Shown here piece by piece: positions 47,338-60,739 of a stretch of DNA of 64,000 nucleotides. Source of the stretch: Sesamum alatum (Eukaryota; Streptophyta; Magnoliopsida; Lamiales; Pedaliaceae); NCBI GenBank assembly GCA_034509735.1, contig JACGWO010000012.1:1860001-1924000 (forward strand), written 5' to 3'. The notes under the pieces were generated by a model. It was not told the DNA's origin and did no database searches. It worked only from the letters and a program-made list of their open reading frames with translations. Both the position numbers and the translations under genes were made by a program. Every line of letters begins with the position of its first letter. Position 1 is the first letter of the stretch.

Positions 47338-47837
47338 NNNNNNNNNNNNNNNNNNNNNNNNNNNNNNNNNNNNNNNNNNNNNNNNNNNNNNNNNNNNNNN
47401 NNNNNNNNNNNNNNNNNNNNNNNNNNNNNNNNNNNNNNNNNNNNNNNNNNNNNNNNNNNNNNNNNNNNNNNNNNNNNNNNNNNNNNNNNNNNNNNNNNNN
47501 NNNNNNNNNNNNNNNNNNNNNNNNNNNNNNNNNNNNNNNNNNNNNNNNNNNNNNNNNNNNNNNNNNNNNNNNNNNNNNNNNNNNNNNNNNNNNNNNNNNN
47601 NNNNNNNNNNNNNNNNNNNNNNNNNNNNNNNNNNNNNNNNNNNNNNNNNNNNNNNNNNNNNNNNNNNNNNNNNNNNNNNNNNNNNNNNNNNNNNNNNNNN
47701 NNNNNNNNNNNNNNNNNNNNNNNNNNNNNNNNNNNNNNNNNNNNNNNNNNNNNNNNNNNNNNNNNNNNNNNNNNNNNNNNNNNNNNNNNNNNNNNNNNNN
47801 NNNNNNNNNNNNNNNNNNNNNNNNNNNNNNNNNNNNN
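47338..47837. other. Assembly gap (500 N)
   Basis: Exactly 500 N, which usually means a gap of unknown true size. It falls exactly where an LTR ends and an element of opposite orientation is entered. Open frames spanning it are artefacts. Confidence 0.98.
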
Positions 47838-49982
47838 AAAGGAGTAGAAGGCGAAGATGGAGATGGTTCTGAAGCTAGGCAATGGTAGGGTTGTTGTTGC
47901 AAAAGCTATAGGACCAATTAGGCTTAGCCAGTGATCATGTTAGGACAGAGTTGATATGTCATAATTATGTAACCTGGCATGATCAAAATTATATTTTTCT
48001 ATTCTTGGACAATGAGGATTACATTTTTTATCAATAAAAGTTTCTTTTATTTGACAAAGAATAGTTATTCTTGTCTGCTAGGTTGTTTGCATAATTGTTT
48101 TAATACTATCCCATAATTAGATTATGAATGCTGAAAACAAATCATAAAATGGATAATCAAGATAAACTCACAGATTTGGCATGCAAAGCTAGGTCACATT
48201 CTCTAGATAGGATAAGGAGGTTAGTAGATTCAAGGAGTCTAGAAATAGACAATTTGAGCCTGCTAGCTTACAAGTCCTTCCTGAGCAGGAAGATGGCCGA
48301 GAGCTCTTTGTAGGACAAAGTATGCTTGCTAGTGGTCTGTTGGATTGGATCCAGTCAGACATCTGTGGGTCACTGAATACACAAGACCAGTAGAGGATTC
48401 ACAAGTCTAAGGGCCTTTGGAAAGCTCAGTGAATTAGATTTGAAGTGGGAACCGAACTGGTTGCAAAATTAACCTTCGATTGGATCGAGTGGTGTGTATT
48501 TAGTGGAAGTTCTTGAAGTATCTTAATGAGAATGGAATTCTCACTCTGTGGAATTCTTCCTGGAGCGCCACACTTGAATGGCATCTTTGATAAGGGAGGA
48601 ATCGAACCTTGTTGGACATGGTTCGATCGATGTTTCACTGAACTACCTTGGCCCACCTGGGCATATTCTTAAGACAGTGGCCAAGTTGTAAAATATAGCA
48701 CTTTTCTAAAGATTGTGGACCAGACACCCAATTGGATATGGCATGGCAAACCTGTGTTCTACAAGTACTTATGTGGGAATGGTCTTGCATGCGTCAAGGG
48801 ACTAGTGGGAGGCAAACTAGATTTTGCACAGGATCATGTGTTGTCCTAAAGGGAAATTAGATTTCAGAGGATAATCGGTGTGAGGAGTAGCTCTTTGAGG
48901 AATCAAGTAGAGCGACACTCAACAAGATATAGGAAACATTATTTGTAATCGCGTTTGCCCACTGAATATATTCCAGTTCTTCTAAGGACGATCAGAATAT
49001 CCTAGATACTTGAGAGGTAAAGGTTTCTGGGTCAGTCCGGTCAATTAGATTATAATCCAAAAGACATAAGGAGAAGCAATGTTGGACATTGGATCGAACC
49101 AATGGCTTGGAGCTGTGTGATTCGACATGGAATTCAAACTAGATTTGGAACTTCATGTAACTGGAATATTCGTTTTGATGAGTTCATAGGGGGTATAACT
49201 CAATCATTAATGAGCTTGAGGGTCAGCGGAAGTTTGGTTGTGTTCCTAATGTTTAAAGTGTGTAGCGTCTTATTCATTTGGAATGAAGTTAAGATATTAG
49301 AAAACACTGAAACACGAATGTTGTTCACGCAATTCTACATGAAAGGAATTGGATTCCTATATATAGGGTTAAGTTGTCCAAAACTTAGTTAGGATTGACT
49401 GATGAGGAAGTTTAGATGTTTGACATCCCCTACGTCTTTGTCGTAGGCAGCATGGGTATGTGTTTGGTGCATTGGACTTGATGTTGTGTATGCCTTGGGC
49501 GTAACAACAAAAAATCGGTGGGTGTACCGAGGAGGCAATAGACTATTGTTGAGAACAGTTTTTAATACCTGAATAAGGATTAAAGAAGTGTTCTTGATGC
49601 GCGTTCTAGGGAGAGTTGATTCTGGAAGGCTATAACAATACTAGCTTTCAGTATCATGTGAATAATGTCTAGTCTCAGTATGAACATATATTCTAACTTA
49701 ACGATAAGGTGGTGGCTTGAAAAGGCTTCAAGTGGGATACCACGACGGACCATGAAAGTTGAATGTATGGCAACTTTAGAAGTTGCTCTGCAAAGTGGTT
49801 TGGATGAAAAACCATATCCAATGGTTGGGTGTGGTGCCTAGTATGGACTAGCCAGTAGTTACCTTAGAGGATAATAACATGGTTGTAGCGCAAGCTAAAA
49901 GACCGAGATCTCATCACTGATCCAAGAAAATTCTTAGACAGTCCCATCTGCTTAGAGCAATGGTATGAAGAGATGACATCCG
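47838..49982 (+). pseudogene. Copia-D protease to RNase H, heavily decayed
   Basis: Readable pieces: protease end (VLKLGNGR near 47863), pre-integrase (DRIRRLVDSRSLEIDNLSLL near 48200), integrase start (LLDWIQSDICGSLNT near 48335), and RNase H (GVVPS-like near 49830, AQAKRPRSHH near 49890). Stops and shifts are frequent, and the total length is about a kilobase short of normal pol. Confidence 0.7.
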
Positions 49983-49987
49983 GTTGG
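49983..49987. repeat. Copia-E target duplication, left (gttgg)
   Basis: Identical to 58407-58411. Confidence 0.85.
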
Positions 49988-52056
49988 TGAAAGAATCGGT
50001 ACGGGCCCGGGAACTCGGCGGAAGCGTAAAATAAACGAAATTTAAAAAACAATTTCAAAGGGGTGTTCCCTTTGAATTCCCGGGTGTTTAATGTATTGAA
50101 AAGCATCATAAACATATAGAAAAGTATGCTTGAACATGTAGTTAGAGGAGAAAACAAAAAGTTACAATAATTTAAATAGTAACATTACCTTTCATTTCAA
50201 ATGTAGAACGGAAACATGCTTTCATTCTCTTTTCGTTCCTTTTTCGTTCACCTTAGTATTCAAATTAGAACCCCTCTAATTTGTCCACACCACACTTATG
50301 AAAGCAAATCCAGATCTACTGCTAGGTAGAAGCTAGATCAAGGAAGAAACGAAAAACGTATTACACTACTGATTAGTGTATACGTGTTTCTCATATTTTC
50401 ATCTTGAATCCAATTCAAAGAGAACTCAAAAGTTGAGAAAAATGCAGGAATTTCGTGGCTTGTGTGCTAGAGAGTGCAAGTTAGGAGTTGAAAAGTGTAT
50501 ACATGTGTTATGTAGTTGTAGTAGTTTCCAAAACCACCTACACACTAATGCACAACTTTGTGTTCAACCTCCAACCATGTTAGCACAATGTGTGGACACC
50601 TAGCCATCATGGCAAGCCACATCATTGCTTACATGGAGCCACATCATTGCTTACATGGAGGACTTTCAACTCCTCTGAAACTTGCATCAAACCTTTGAGC
50701 TTTGATTTCAAGTCATGGACCGGTTTTGACGGTCTTGATTTAATCAAATTAAATCAAGCGATCCATGGGTTTTAACTTAATTCAATTAATTTTAAACCTT
50801 ATTGAAATCCAAAAGCTTATTTAATCCAATTAAATAAACATAAGCTCAAACACTATTAATTGATCCAATCAATTAATTAAATAAAACCCAATAAATTAAT
50901 CCAATTAATTTAAAGGTATTAATCCCAAAAATTAATTAATCTAATTAATTAACTCTTGGGCCATCCATCCAATGGATTTTCTCAATAAATGATCCAATCA
51001 TTTATATTCTCCTTGAATTAATTTAATGCAATTAAATTAATTCACTTCTTCCAGAATTAATTCCAAATTAATTCCACTACTTCCATAGTGATTTGTGTGT
51101 GACTCTTTAGGTTCACCCTCAGCTAGACTTCGGCTTATGTCCAACACAATTGATTAATTAAATCCAATTTAATTAATTATTTCTAATTAACCATTAATCA
51201 TAAATGCCCGTTACCATGGGTAGCCGTCTAGGAACGGTCCATGGCACTAGAGACTAGGTGAATGTTGGCGTGAACATTTAGGCTCCGAATTCCATACAGG
51301 TACAGTTCTTCCGTCGACCATTTCCCGGCCTTAGTCTAGGACATGGAATTGGGTGTTGGTTCCCATCCTAGACTAGGCAACTATGTTATAAATTCCAGAC
51401 GCGTTTAGTCTATTGATCGACCTAGGGAACCATTCCCTACTCGACCAATCGCTACGGCCGTAGACTTAATGAGTCAAAACCATCTCAGAGCGCATAGGAG
51501 ACATAGCTGTCAAATACTGACAGGGGACAGATTCTTTCTTGGAATGCACCGTCCTCACTACATACTCCGACTGCACTGGACAAGGCTTATAATGACCATA
51601 TCAAAGACACAGTCACCTCTCGCCAGATCCAAGATACAACCTTCATATGCATGCGACTGCCATGATTCCTCAAGTCTGAGGACTAATCCCGTACTATCAG
51701 AACCGGAAATTCCAGTCATACCGACCAAACCTCTAAGGCTTCCATATGACGATTCCCGTGAGTCAGTTCAGTCAGTCGACTACCTTGCCAACTAACCCAC
51801 TAAAATTGCATAGATGACCTATGTCTAGCACCGATGAAACTCGGCACTCACCCAGTGAATGCAATACTTAGTGCAAGTCTCTATAGGGTACTCGAGGCCC
51901 AGTCTCGAGGTCCTCGACTTGGAACATTTCAGACCGACCCTCAAGGAGTTGGTTTCATAGCCGCCAATGTATGCGCAACTTAACTCAATAGGTTTAAACA
52001 ATCGGTCTGTAGGCATTTGTTGTGACATTGAAACACCATTCAATGTGAGTAGTAAG
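49988..52056 (-). repeat. Copia-E 3' LTR (left), inner end deleted
   Basis: It starts TGAAAGAATCGGTACGGGCC and matches 56413-58406 through gtgagtagtaagc at about 52056, then jumps into RNase H sequence. Conserved hairpin near 51215-51247. Confidence 0.85.
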
Positions 52057-53860
52057 CCTAGTTCGTGGATCTGTGATGAGATCTCCGGCCCAAAATGCTT
52101 TTGCCAAAGCCTAGTTCTTCGCCTCCAAGGCAACTACTGGATCGGCCGTGCTAGGCACCACATCCATCCTATGGATGCAGTTTTCAATTCAAACCACTTT
52201 CCAGAAACGACTTCCAAAGTCGCCATACATTCGACTTTCATAATGACATGTCGTGGTATCCTTCTTGAAACCTTTCCAAGCCACCACACTCACCATTAAG
52301 ACCAAATGTACATACATATTGAGATTAAGCATTATTCACATGATTTTTGGAAGCTAGTATCGCTATAGCCTTCTAGAATCTACCCTCCACAAAACATGCA
52401 TTAAGAGCGCTTCTTTAATCCTTATTCAGGTATTAAAGATATTCTCAACAACTGTCTACTGCCTTCTCGGCACAAGCTCAATAACCATTGTTGTGCCCAA
52501 AGCATACACAACATCAGGCCCAATGCACGAACAATATTTTCATGCTGCCTAAGGCAAAGACATAGGGATGTCAAACATCTAATCTTTCTCATCAGTCTAG
52601 CGTGACAGAGTCTTGAACAACTTAACCCTGTATATAGGAATCCAATTCCTATAATGGAGATTGCGTGAACAACGGTCGTGTTTTAGTGGTTCCTAACATC
52701 TTAAATTCATTCCAAATGAATAAGACGTTACACACTAAAAACTTGGAACAAAACTATCCTCCCACTGACCCTAAAGCCTGTTACTGATCGACTCATACTC
52801 CGTATGAACTCGTCAAAATGAATATTCCAGTTATACAAATTCTCAAACCCAGATTGAATTTTCATGATGGATCCAATAGCTCTAAGCCATTGATCTAAAC
52901 CCGATGTCCAACATCGCTTCTCCTTGTATCTTTTGGATGATAATCCAATTGACCGGATAGGCCCAGAAACCTATGCCTATCAAGTAACAAAGGTATTCTG
53001 GTTATCCCTAGGAGAACTGGAATATAGTCAGTGGAATAATATAATTACAAATGATGTTTGCATTATTCTGCATTAAACCTGCACAAATCAAACACTTAGT
53101 CTAATTTGTCTCTTACTAGTCCCTTGACGTATGTGGGACCATCCCATGTACTCAAGAACTTTGTAGGATGCAGGCTTGCCAAACCATATCCTATATGGCA
53201 ACTAGATAATGACTATTAGAAAATGCCATGTTTCTCAACTTGGCAACCTTTCAAGTTCATGTCTAGACAGTTTAAGGTAATCCAGTGAAACCCCGATCGA
53301 AACAAATCTAACAAAGTTCGATTTCTCCCTTATCAGAGACCGTTCAACCATGGTCCTTACAGGAAGAATTCCACTTAGTGAGAATTTCATTCTTATCTGG
53401 ATATTCAAGAATTTGTACTAAATACACGCCCGTTCGATCTAATCGAGAGGCTTAATTTAGCAATCAGCTTGGTTCACCACTCCAAGTCTAATTCCCCGAA
53501 CCTATCCAAGGTCCTTAGACTTGTGAACCCTCTTCTGGTGTTGTGTATTCAGTAACCTACGAATGTCTAAATGGATCCAATCCGATAGAATTTTAGCAAG
53601 CCCACTTTGTCCAACAAAGAAGCCTTATAGTCTTTCCATCTCCGAGAGGACTTATAAGCTAGTCGACTCAAATTGTTTGAATCTTCCAACTTCCTCGTCC
53701 TTAACTAAAGGAAAAACCATCCTAGCTTATGGATGCCAAATTCGTAAGTTTATCTTGATTATCCATTTTAATCATTTGATATTGAGTACTCATAATCCAA
53801 TTATGGGATACGTTTAAGGAAAATTATGTATCCCACCTAGCAGACAAGAATAGTCATTCT
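52057..53860 (-). pseudogene. Copia-E pol remnant
   Basis: Minus-strand reading gives RNase H words (NVVAWKGFKKDTT, VVPSTADPVVALE) near 52060-52270 and a pre-integrase/integrase segment near 53560-53840 that mirrors the one in Copia-D at 48200-48360. Frames are broken throughout and the length is far below a full pol. Confidence 0.7.
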
Positions 53861-54079
53861 TTGTCAAATAAAGCAATTTTATTGATCAAACGTATGTAAT
53901 TAAAAAATTGTCCAACAGTACATAAAAACATACTTCGATCATGCCAAGTTACATATTTTCTTTCAAACTCTATCCTAACATGATCACTGCTATGCTAAGC
54001 CTAACTAGTCCCTAGTCTTTGCAGCAATGGCCCTGCCATCGCTAAGCCTAAGGACCTGTCTAGGCTTTCTACTCTTAAC

Positions 54080-54920
54080 CATCTGTAAACCATTTGCAGA
54101 TTATGATTAATTGGTATCCAATACCAAAGAGTAGAACAATAATCATGTTGGTACTCAATTCAAGTGTATCTTCATTGGAGAGGAGCTTGGGACACTCCCT
54201 CTTCCAATGTCCCTTTTCACCACAGTTAATGCACACATCGTTGGGAATCTATGACTTTGACTGCTGAACCCTCTTCCTCTTTCCTTTACCTCCTCCCAGC
54301 GGTGTAACAGGATCACTCGAAGTGCTAGCAGCGGTTCATATTGTCTTAGCGTTCTTCCTCTTCCAGTGTCCGACACCTTTGTCTTTCGCTTCTGAGGTCA
54401 AAGCCTTTCCCACTAGTACCGCCGGTGCAGATTTTTCAATCATTGCCTCATACCGGACCAACATATTTATCAAGTCGACAATAAATTGGTCGAAGGAGGT
54501 AGAAAGAGACTGAAGGATCACATCGATGTACGTCTCTTTTTCAAGATTAGCTTGGAGGTCTTTGAGCTTCTCCACAAGGGATAGCATCATCACTCCATGC
54601 TCTTGTACAGACGACCCTTCTGTCATCTTAGCTCCGAAGAATGCCTTCGTTGCAGCGTATCTTACTTGCTGGTCCAAGACCGCATAGATATCTTGCAAAT
54701 GAAGCATAATCGAGCCAACATCGTCTAGCCTATCGTACTGCTTCTAGATCTCGTTAGTCATCGAGGCCAGTACAATGCTGCAGACCTGCCAGTGGTCAGC
54801 ATGCATCTACTCGAACGCCAAGTGTTCTTAAGTCATTGACCCATCCAGCAAAACCGAGGAAGATCTATATGCAGAACGGAAGTTTGGTTCTCGAAATCTA
54901 AGACTATTTTTAAGATTTTG
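54080..54920 (-). pseudogene. Copia-E gag with zinc knuckle
   Basis: The open block 54707-54336 matches the Copia-B gag (KAFFGAKMTEGSSVQEHGV, DVILQSLSTSFDQFIV), with a small deletion after the last segment. A knuckle (CINCGEKGHWKREC-like) is readable near 54180-54240 in another frame. The upstream part to about 54920 contains more gag in broken frames. Confidence 0.75.
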
Positions 54921-54959
54921 CACCCAGTCGTTGTAGTTTGTTCCCTTAAACATATTGGC

Positions 54960-56030
54960 CTCTAGTATTGGCGTTAGTGGATTCTTAGACATATACATTC
55001 AAAATGTAAATATTAAGACTTGGTCTTTAGTCATTAACCACTCCCAATATTTTTGCGAAAGCCCATCACTCTCAAATAAGGTTCCAGGAAACCATTTCCT
55101 GGTGGGCTTGAGGTCCACAAACGCAATTGTCCATGCCCCGCTTTTACGATTCACGCAGAAAAAAGCTTTGTGGGAGGTAACCTATACCATTCTCATCCAA
55201 TGAGATCCCCAAGTTATTTTGCCTTGCCTCTTCACATGATCCCGAGGACTCCAAGCAAATCATGTTACTCTGCGTTAGGCCCGACCCATCAACCAAATGA
55301 ATATCTCAGCTATCGCCCCCCGCGACTCGTGAGATAGGGAAATAGGAGCATATTCCTTTGTTCATAACAATAGCCCAACTTTCTTTCATTCCAAACGTGT
55401 CACGACTCATGAGACCACGAATGGGTGAAAGTAGCTTTTTCACTACATTGCTATGGATGGAAGGCATGGATTTAAATCAAACTATTTGACTTTTTAATCC
55501 ATTAATGGGCCTAATATTTACTTGGACCATCCAAGTGAGAGTTAAGTTTATTAGTGACCGAGACCTCATCATTAAGAAAGGTTTGCATGCTCGAGTTTTA
55601 ACATTGAATATAAAGGATGCATTTCAAACACATCATACATCAAATATTAAAAACATACACCACATGCAAAATAAGCTTAGCACGCCCCTGTTGGATGATC
55701 ACAAGCCCAATCCTATGTGATCCACTGAACCCGCAGTGGATTTATGGTCAATCTAGGGTGGCCTACACTATGACAAAATTATAACCCATTATCACTCTAA
55801 TGGGCCTTGTAACACCTCTTCATTCTTTTGGACTCTCCATCGTGGGCTCCATCTAATGGGCTTCTTCTTGGGCCTCCATCGCCATGGAAATGTTTCCTTA
55901 CAATTTATTACAAAAAATAAATCCTCACCAACCTAACTACACTCATTACAATTTAAATAAGAAACTCCAATCATAAGTTGGGGGAGTACAAAAGGAGGGA
56001 GAAAGCAAGCCTTATTATTTCAAGGCTAAA

Positions 56031-56080
<50 letters not shown>

Positions 56081-56412
56081 ATAAAACAAAGAGGTACGTA
56101 GGCCTCACCCAACAAAAATTAAACCATACATAAGGGCCATGGGCTTTGTGATCATCCCCATTGTTTATCCAATAAATAATTAATACACATTTATATCAAA
56201 TATAAACATGCCCAACAAATAAATACATCCAATGTATTTATAAAAATGATATCCAATATCATACACAACAACATGATTATATGCAGAAATATATATATTA
56301 ATAATGCAATTAAAAATGGATATCAAGTATCATACATCCAATGTACCAAAAAATATTTTTTTTGTTTGGAAATTATTTCCAAACTAATCTAAAGCACAAT
56401 TTAATTCACATG
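54960..56412 (-). other. Copia-E leader region
   Basis: No coding signal. It matches the Copia-B leader in order: the 'gtttccagg..cctggtgggctt' block near 55080, the 'catgcaaaataa..tagcacgcccc' block near 55665, then a GA run. The primer-binding site has been lost with the start of the right LTR. Confidence 0.6.
56034..56078. repeat. (GA)n microsatellite
   Basis: About 22 GA units, in the position corresponding to 18686-18719 of Copia-B. Confidence 0.95.
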
Positions 56413-58406
56413 TAGAACGGCAACAAGCTTTCATTCCCTTTTCGTTCCTTTTTTGTTCACCTTAGTATTCAAATTAGAACCCCTCTAATTTATCCACACC
56501 ACACTTATGAAAGCGAATTCAGATCTACTGCTAGGTAGAAGTTAGATCAAGGAAGAAACGAAAAATGTATTACACTATTGATTAGTGTATACGTATTTCT
56601 CATGTTCTCATCTTGAATCCAATTCAAAGAGAACTAAAAAATGGAGAAAAATGGAGGAAATTTCGTAGCTTGTGTGCTAGAGAGTGCAAGTTAGGGAGTT
56701 GAAAAGTGTATACATGTGTTGTGTAGTTGTAGGTAATTTCCAAAACCACCTACACACTAATGCACAACTTGTGCTCAACCTCCAACCATGTTAGCACAAT
56801 ATGTGGACCACCTAACTATCAGGGCAAGCCACATCATTGCTTACATGGAGCCACATCATTGCTTACATGGAGCCACATCATTGCTTACATGGAGGACTTT
56901 CAACTCTTCTTAAACTTGCATCCAACCTTTGAGCTTTGATTTCAAGTCATGGATCGGTTTTGACCGGTCTTGATTTAATCAAATTAAATCAAGTGATCCA
57001 AGGGTTTTAAATTAATCCAATTAATTTTAAACCTTACTGAAATCCAAAATTTTATTTAATCCAATTAAATAAACATAAGCTCAAACACTCATTAATTGAT
57101 CCAATCAATTAATTAAACGAAACCCAATAAATTAATCCAATTAATTTAAAGGTATTAAGCCCAAAATTAATTAATCCAATTAATTAATTCTTAGGCCATC
57201 CATCCAATGAATTTTCCCAATAAATGATCCAATCATTTATATTCTCCTTGAATTAATTTAATTCACTTCTTCCAGAATTAATTCCAAATTAATTCCACTA
57301 CTTCCATAGTGATTTGTGTATGACTCTTTAGGTTTACCCTCAGCTAGACTTGGGCTTGTGTCCAACATAATTGATTAATTAAATCCAATTTAATTAATTA
57401 TTTCTGATTAACCATTAATTAGAAATGCCCGTTACCATGGGTGGCCGTCTAGCAACGATCCATGGCACTAGAGATTAGGTGAATGTTGGCGTGAACATTT
57501 ACGCTCCGAATTCCATACAGGTACAGTCCTTCCGTCGATCATTTCCCGGCCTTAGTCTAGGGCATGGAATTGGGTCTCGGTTTCCATCCTGGACTAGGCA
57601 ACTATGTTACAAATTCGAGACGCATTTAATCTATTGATCGACCTAGGGAACCATTCCCTACTCGACCAATCGCTACGGCCGTAGACTTAATGAGTCGAAA
57701 ACCATCTTAGAGCGCATAGGAGACATAGCTGTCAAATACTGACAGGGGACAGATTCTCTCTTGGAATGCACCGTCCTAACTACATACTCCGATTGCACTG
57801 GACAAGGCTTATAATGACCATATCAAAGACACGATCACCTCTCGCCAGATCCAAGATACAACTTTCATATGCATGCGACTGCCATGATTCCTCAAGTCTG
57901 AGGACTAATCCCATACTATCAGAACCGGGAATTCCAGTTATACCGACGAAGCCTCCAATGCTTCCATATGACGATTCCCGCGAGCCAGTTCAGTCAGTCG
58001 ACTACCTTGCCAACTAACCCACTAAAATTGCATAGACGACCTATGTCTAGCACCGATGAAACTCGGCACTCACCTAGTGAATGCAATACTTAGTGCAAGT
58101 ATCTATAGGGTACTCGAGGCCCAGTCTCGAGGTCCTCGACTTGGAACGTTTCAGACCGACCCTCAAGGAGTTGGTTTCATAGCCGCCAACCTATGCGCTG
58201 CTCAACTCAAAGGTTTAACCAATCGGTCTGTGGGCATTTGTTGTGACATTGAAATGCCATTCAATGTGAGTAGTAAGCACAACAAACACATTTTGCCCGT
58301 GATGAATACTTACTTTATCCATCAGTATAATATTACTTTGATAAAGATAGACGAATAGTTCCCAGAACAGCCAATCTAATTAACTTTCTGGTCACCTATT
58401 CTAACA
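56413..58406 (-). repeat. Copia-E 5' LTR (right), outer start deleted
   Basis: It aligns with the left LTR from tgtagaacgg onward and ends TTCTAACA at 58406. It has three tandem copies of a gccacatcattgcttacatg unit (56826-56892) where the left LTR has two. Confidence 0.85.
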
Positions 58407-58411
58407 GTTGG
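58407..58411. repeat. Copia-E target duplication, right (gttgg)
   Basis: Exact match to 49983-49987. Confidence 0.85.
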
Positions 58412-58530
58412 ATCGCCTCATCTTTACAGAAATAAGGTAGACCCGTAAGACCAAGCCGGATATTGCAGGTTACTCATGCTCAGATAAGACTGAGCGACAT
58501 GGGTGATTGGCTTTAGGTCAAGTGGGAGAT
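58412..58530 (+). pseudogene. Copia-D pol C-terminal tail and polypurine tract
   Basis: It continues the RNase H end of Copia-D and closes with gtcaagtgggaga, the polypurine tract, immediately before the 3' LTR TGTTAGAA. Confidence 0.7.
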
Positions 58531-60739
58531 TGTTAGAAGAAGTGACCAGAAAGCCAATTGGATTTGCGGTTTTGGGTACTATTTAGCAATCTTTATTAAA
58601 GTAATATTGACTTGATGAATATAGTAAGTATTCATCCGTGGCACTATGTGTATGTTGTGCTTACTGATTATGTTAAGCGGTATTTTAACGTCACAACAAA
58701 TGCCCACAGACCAATTGGATAACCCATGTAGTTAGGCTACACATTCGATGGCAGCTATGAAACCAACTTCTGAGGGTTGGTTTGAAATGTTCCAAGTCTA
58801 GGACCTCGAGACATTGCATCGAGGGTCCTATAGAGACTTGCACTAAGGTTTGCATTCATTGGATGAGTGTTCGTGTTTCATTGGCGACAGACGTTGGACA
58901 TCTATGCAATATTAGTGGGTTAGTTGACAAAGGTGTTAGCTGACTGAACTGACTCGCGGGAATCGTCATATAGAAGCCTCGAAGGCTTGGTCGGTATGAT
59001 TAGAATTCCCGGCTTCGATAGTACGAGATTAGTCCTTGGACTTGAGAAATCATGGCAGTCACATGCATATGATGGATGTATTTAGGATCTGTCAAGAGAT
59101 GTCCGTATCTTGGATACGTTCATTATAAGCCTTATCCAACGCAATCAGAATATGTATTGAGGACAGTGGATTCCAAGATGGGATCCGTCACCTATCAGTA
59201 TATGGCAATCGAGTCTCCTATGCGCTCTGAGATAGTTGAAGCTCTTTAAGTCTGTGGCCACAGCGATTGATCGAGTAGGGAATGGTTTCCTACGCCAATC
59301 AATAGAGTAAACGTGTCTCGAGTTATTGAGCATAGTTGCCTAGTCCAGGATGAGAACCGGCGCCCAATTCCATGCCCTAGACTTAGACCAAGAGACGGAT
59401 GATGGAAGGACCGTACTCGTATGGACCTTTGGAGCCTAATGTTCACGCCAACATTCACCTAGTATGTAGTGCCATGGATCGTTGCTAGACGGCCACCCAT
59501 GGTGACGGCCGTTTTTCGATTAATGGTTGATTTGAAAACAGTTAATTAAATTGGATTTAATTGATCAATTGTGTAGGACACAAGCCCAGTCTAGATGAGG
59601 GTGAACCTAAAGAGTCACACACAAATCACTATGAATTGGTAGATTTAATTTGGAATTAATTCTAGAAGAAGCAAATTAATTTAATTGGATGAAATTAATT
59701 CAAGGAGAAAAATAAATGATTGGAGCATTTATTAGGAAATCAATTCGATGGATGGTCCAAGAATTAATTGATTGAATTAGTTAATTTTTGGACTTTAAAC
59801 CTATAAATTAATTCAATTAATTTATCAGGTTTGGCTTAGTTAATTGATTGGGTCAATTAATTAGAGTTTGGATTTATGTTTATATAATTGGATTAAATAA
59901 ACTTATTGGCTTCAATTGGATTGAGATTAATTGGATTAATTAATATCCAATGGACTTTGTTTCGAGTTAATTTAATAAGATTAAATAAAAGTCCAATACT
60001 AGTAGTCCTAGTCCATGGAAAAATACAATTTATAGCAAGTGAAGGAGGAAACATGTGAGGCACATGTGACCAGCCATTATGTGGTTTTATGGGTGGTTTA
60101 TTTGCTATAATGGTGCATGGTATGTAGATAGTGGTGTGTGTATGTAGGTTGCTTCGGAAGTTAACAATAGAAGTTGAATTTTGAATTCAACAATTCTACA
60201 TACACAAAACTATTCACATAACTTGTATGACATGGTCTTGCACGAAATTTCCAGCCAAAAACACTTAAAATCTCTGCAAATGTTCTCCTTTTTGTGTTCA
60301 TACCTTTTAGAAAGGATTAAACTTAAAAACATTCTAAAAGGTACTAAACAATAATGTTGTTTTGGAAGTGTTTCTTCTTCATTTCTCTATTTCTATCTAG
60401 AAATAGACTAGAGTATTTCTCCATAGTGTGGTGTGGAGAATACTTAGAGGAGTTCTACGTATAATTCTCAAGTGAACGAAAGGAGAAATGAAAAGTGAAC
60501 AACGCACATACCGGTTCTACGTGTAGTGAACAAAGGTTGGTTTCGATTTACGTTACATGTATCTTTTGTTTACTTCCTTTAGCCACATGTCCAACATTCT
60601 TCTCCTCTTTAATTTATGCTTTGACATACACCGAATGCCGGGAACTTCAAAGGCACCCTTTTGAACCCGATTTAAATTATGCCTTTAATTTACATTTTTA
60701 CGATTCCGTTGCGTACCCGGGTCATACCCAATTCTTTCA
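58531..60739 (+). repeat. Copia-D 3' LTR
   Basis: It starts TGTTAGAAGAAGTGACC and ends ACCCAATTCTTTCA, the reverse complement of the Copia-E LTR start type. Full length is 2,209 bp. The inverted hairpin block lies near 59470-59502. Confidence 0.85.

Larger units (their letters stand above)
49988..58406 (-). mobile_element. Copia-E: minus-strand Copia nested in Copia-D
   Basis: LTRs at 49988-52056 (3') and 56413-58406 (5'), an exact GTTGG duplication on both sides, and gag-pol remnants between. Both LTRs have lost their inner or outer parts: the left lacks its last 140 bp or so, the right its first 210 bp or so. Across the insertion the Copia-D RNase H frame resumes (K-T-K-P-D block near 58460). 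Confidence 0.9.
47838..60739 (+). mobile_element. Copia-D: plus-strand Copia, split by Copia-E
   Basis: It consists of a decayed pol at 47838-49982, a nested Copia-E, the pol tail and polypurine tract at 58407-58530, and the 3' LTR at 58531-60739. The 5' LTR and gag are lost in or before the gap. The host and guest belong to related families, inserted in opposite orientations. Confidence 0.8.

Noticed and set aside
47282..47902. Four long open frames across 47338-47837
   Set aside because: They consist almost only of undetermined residues from the 500-N gap.
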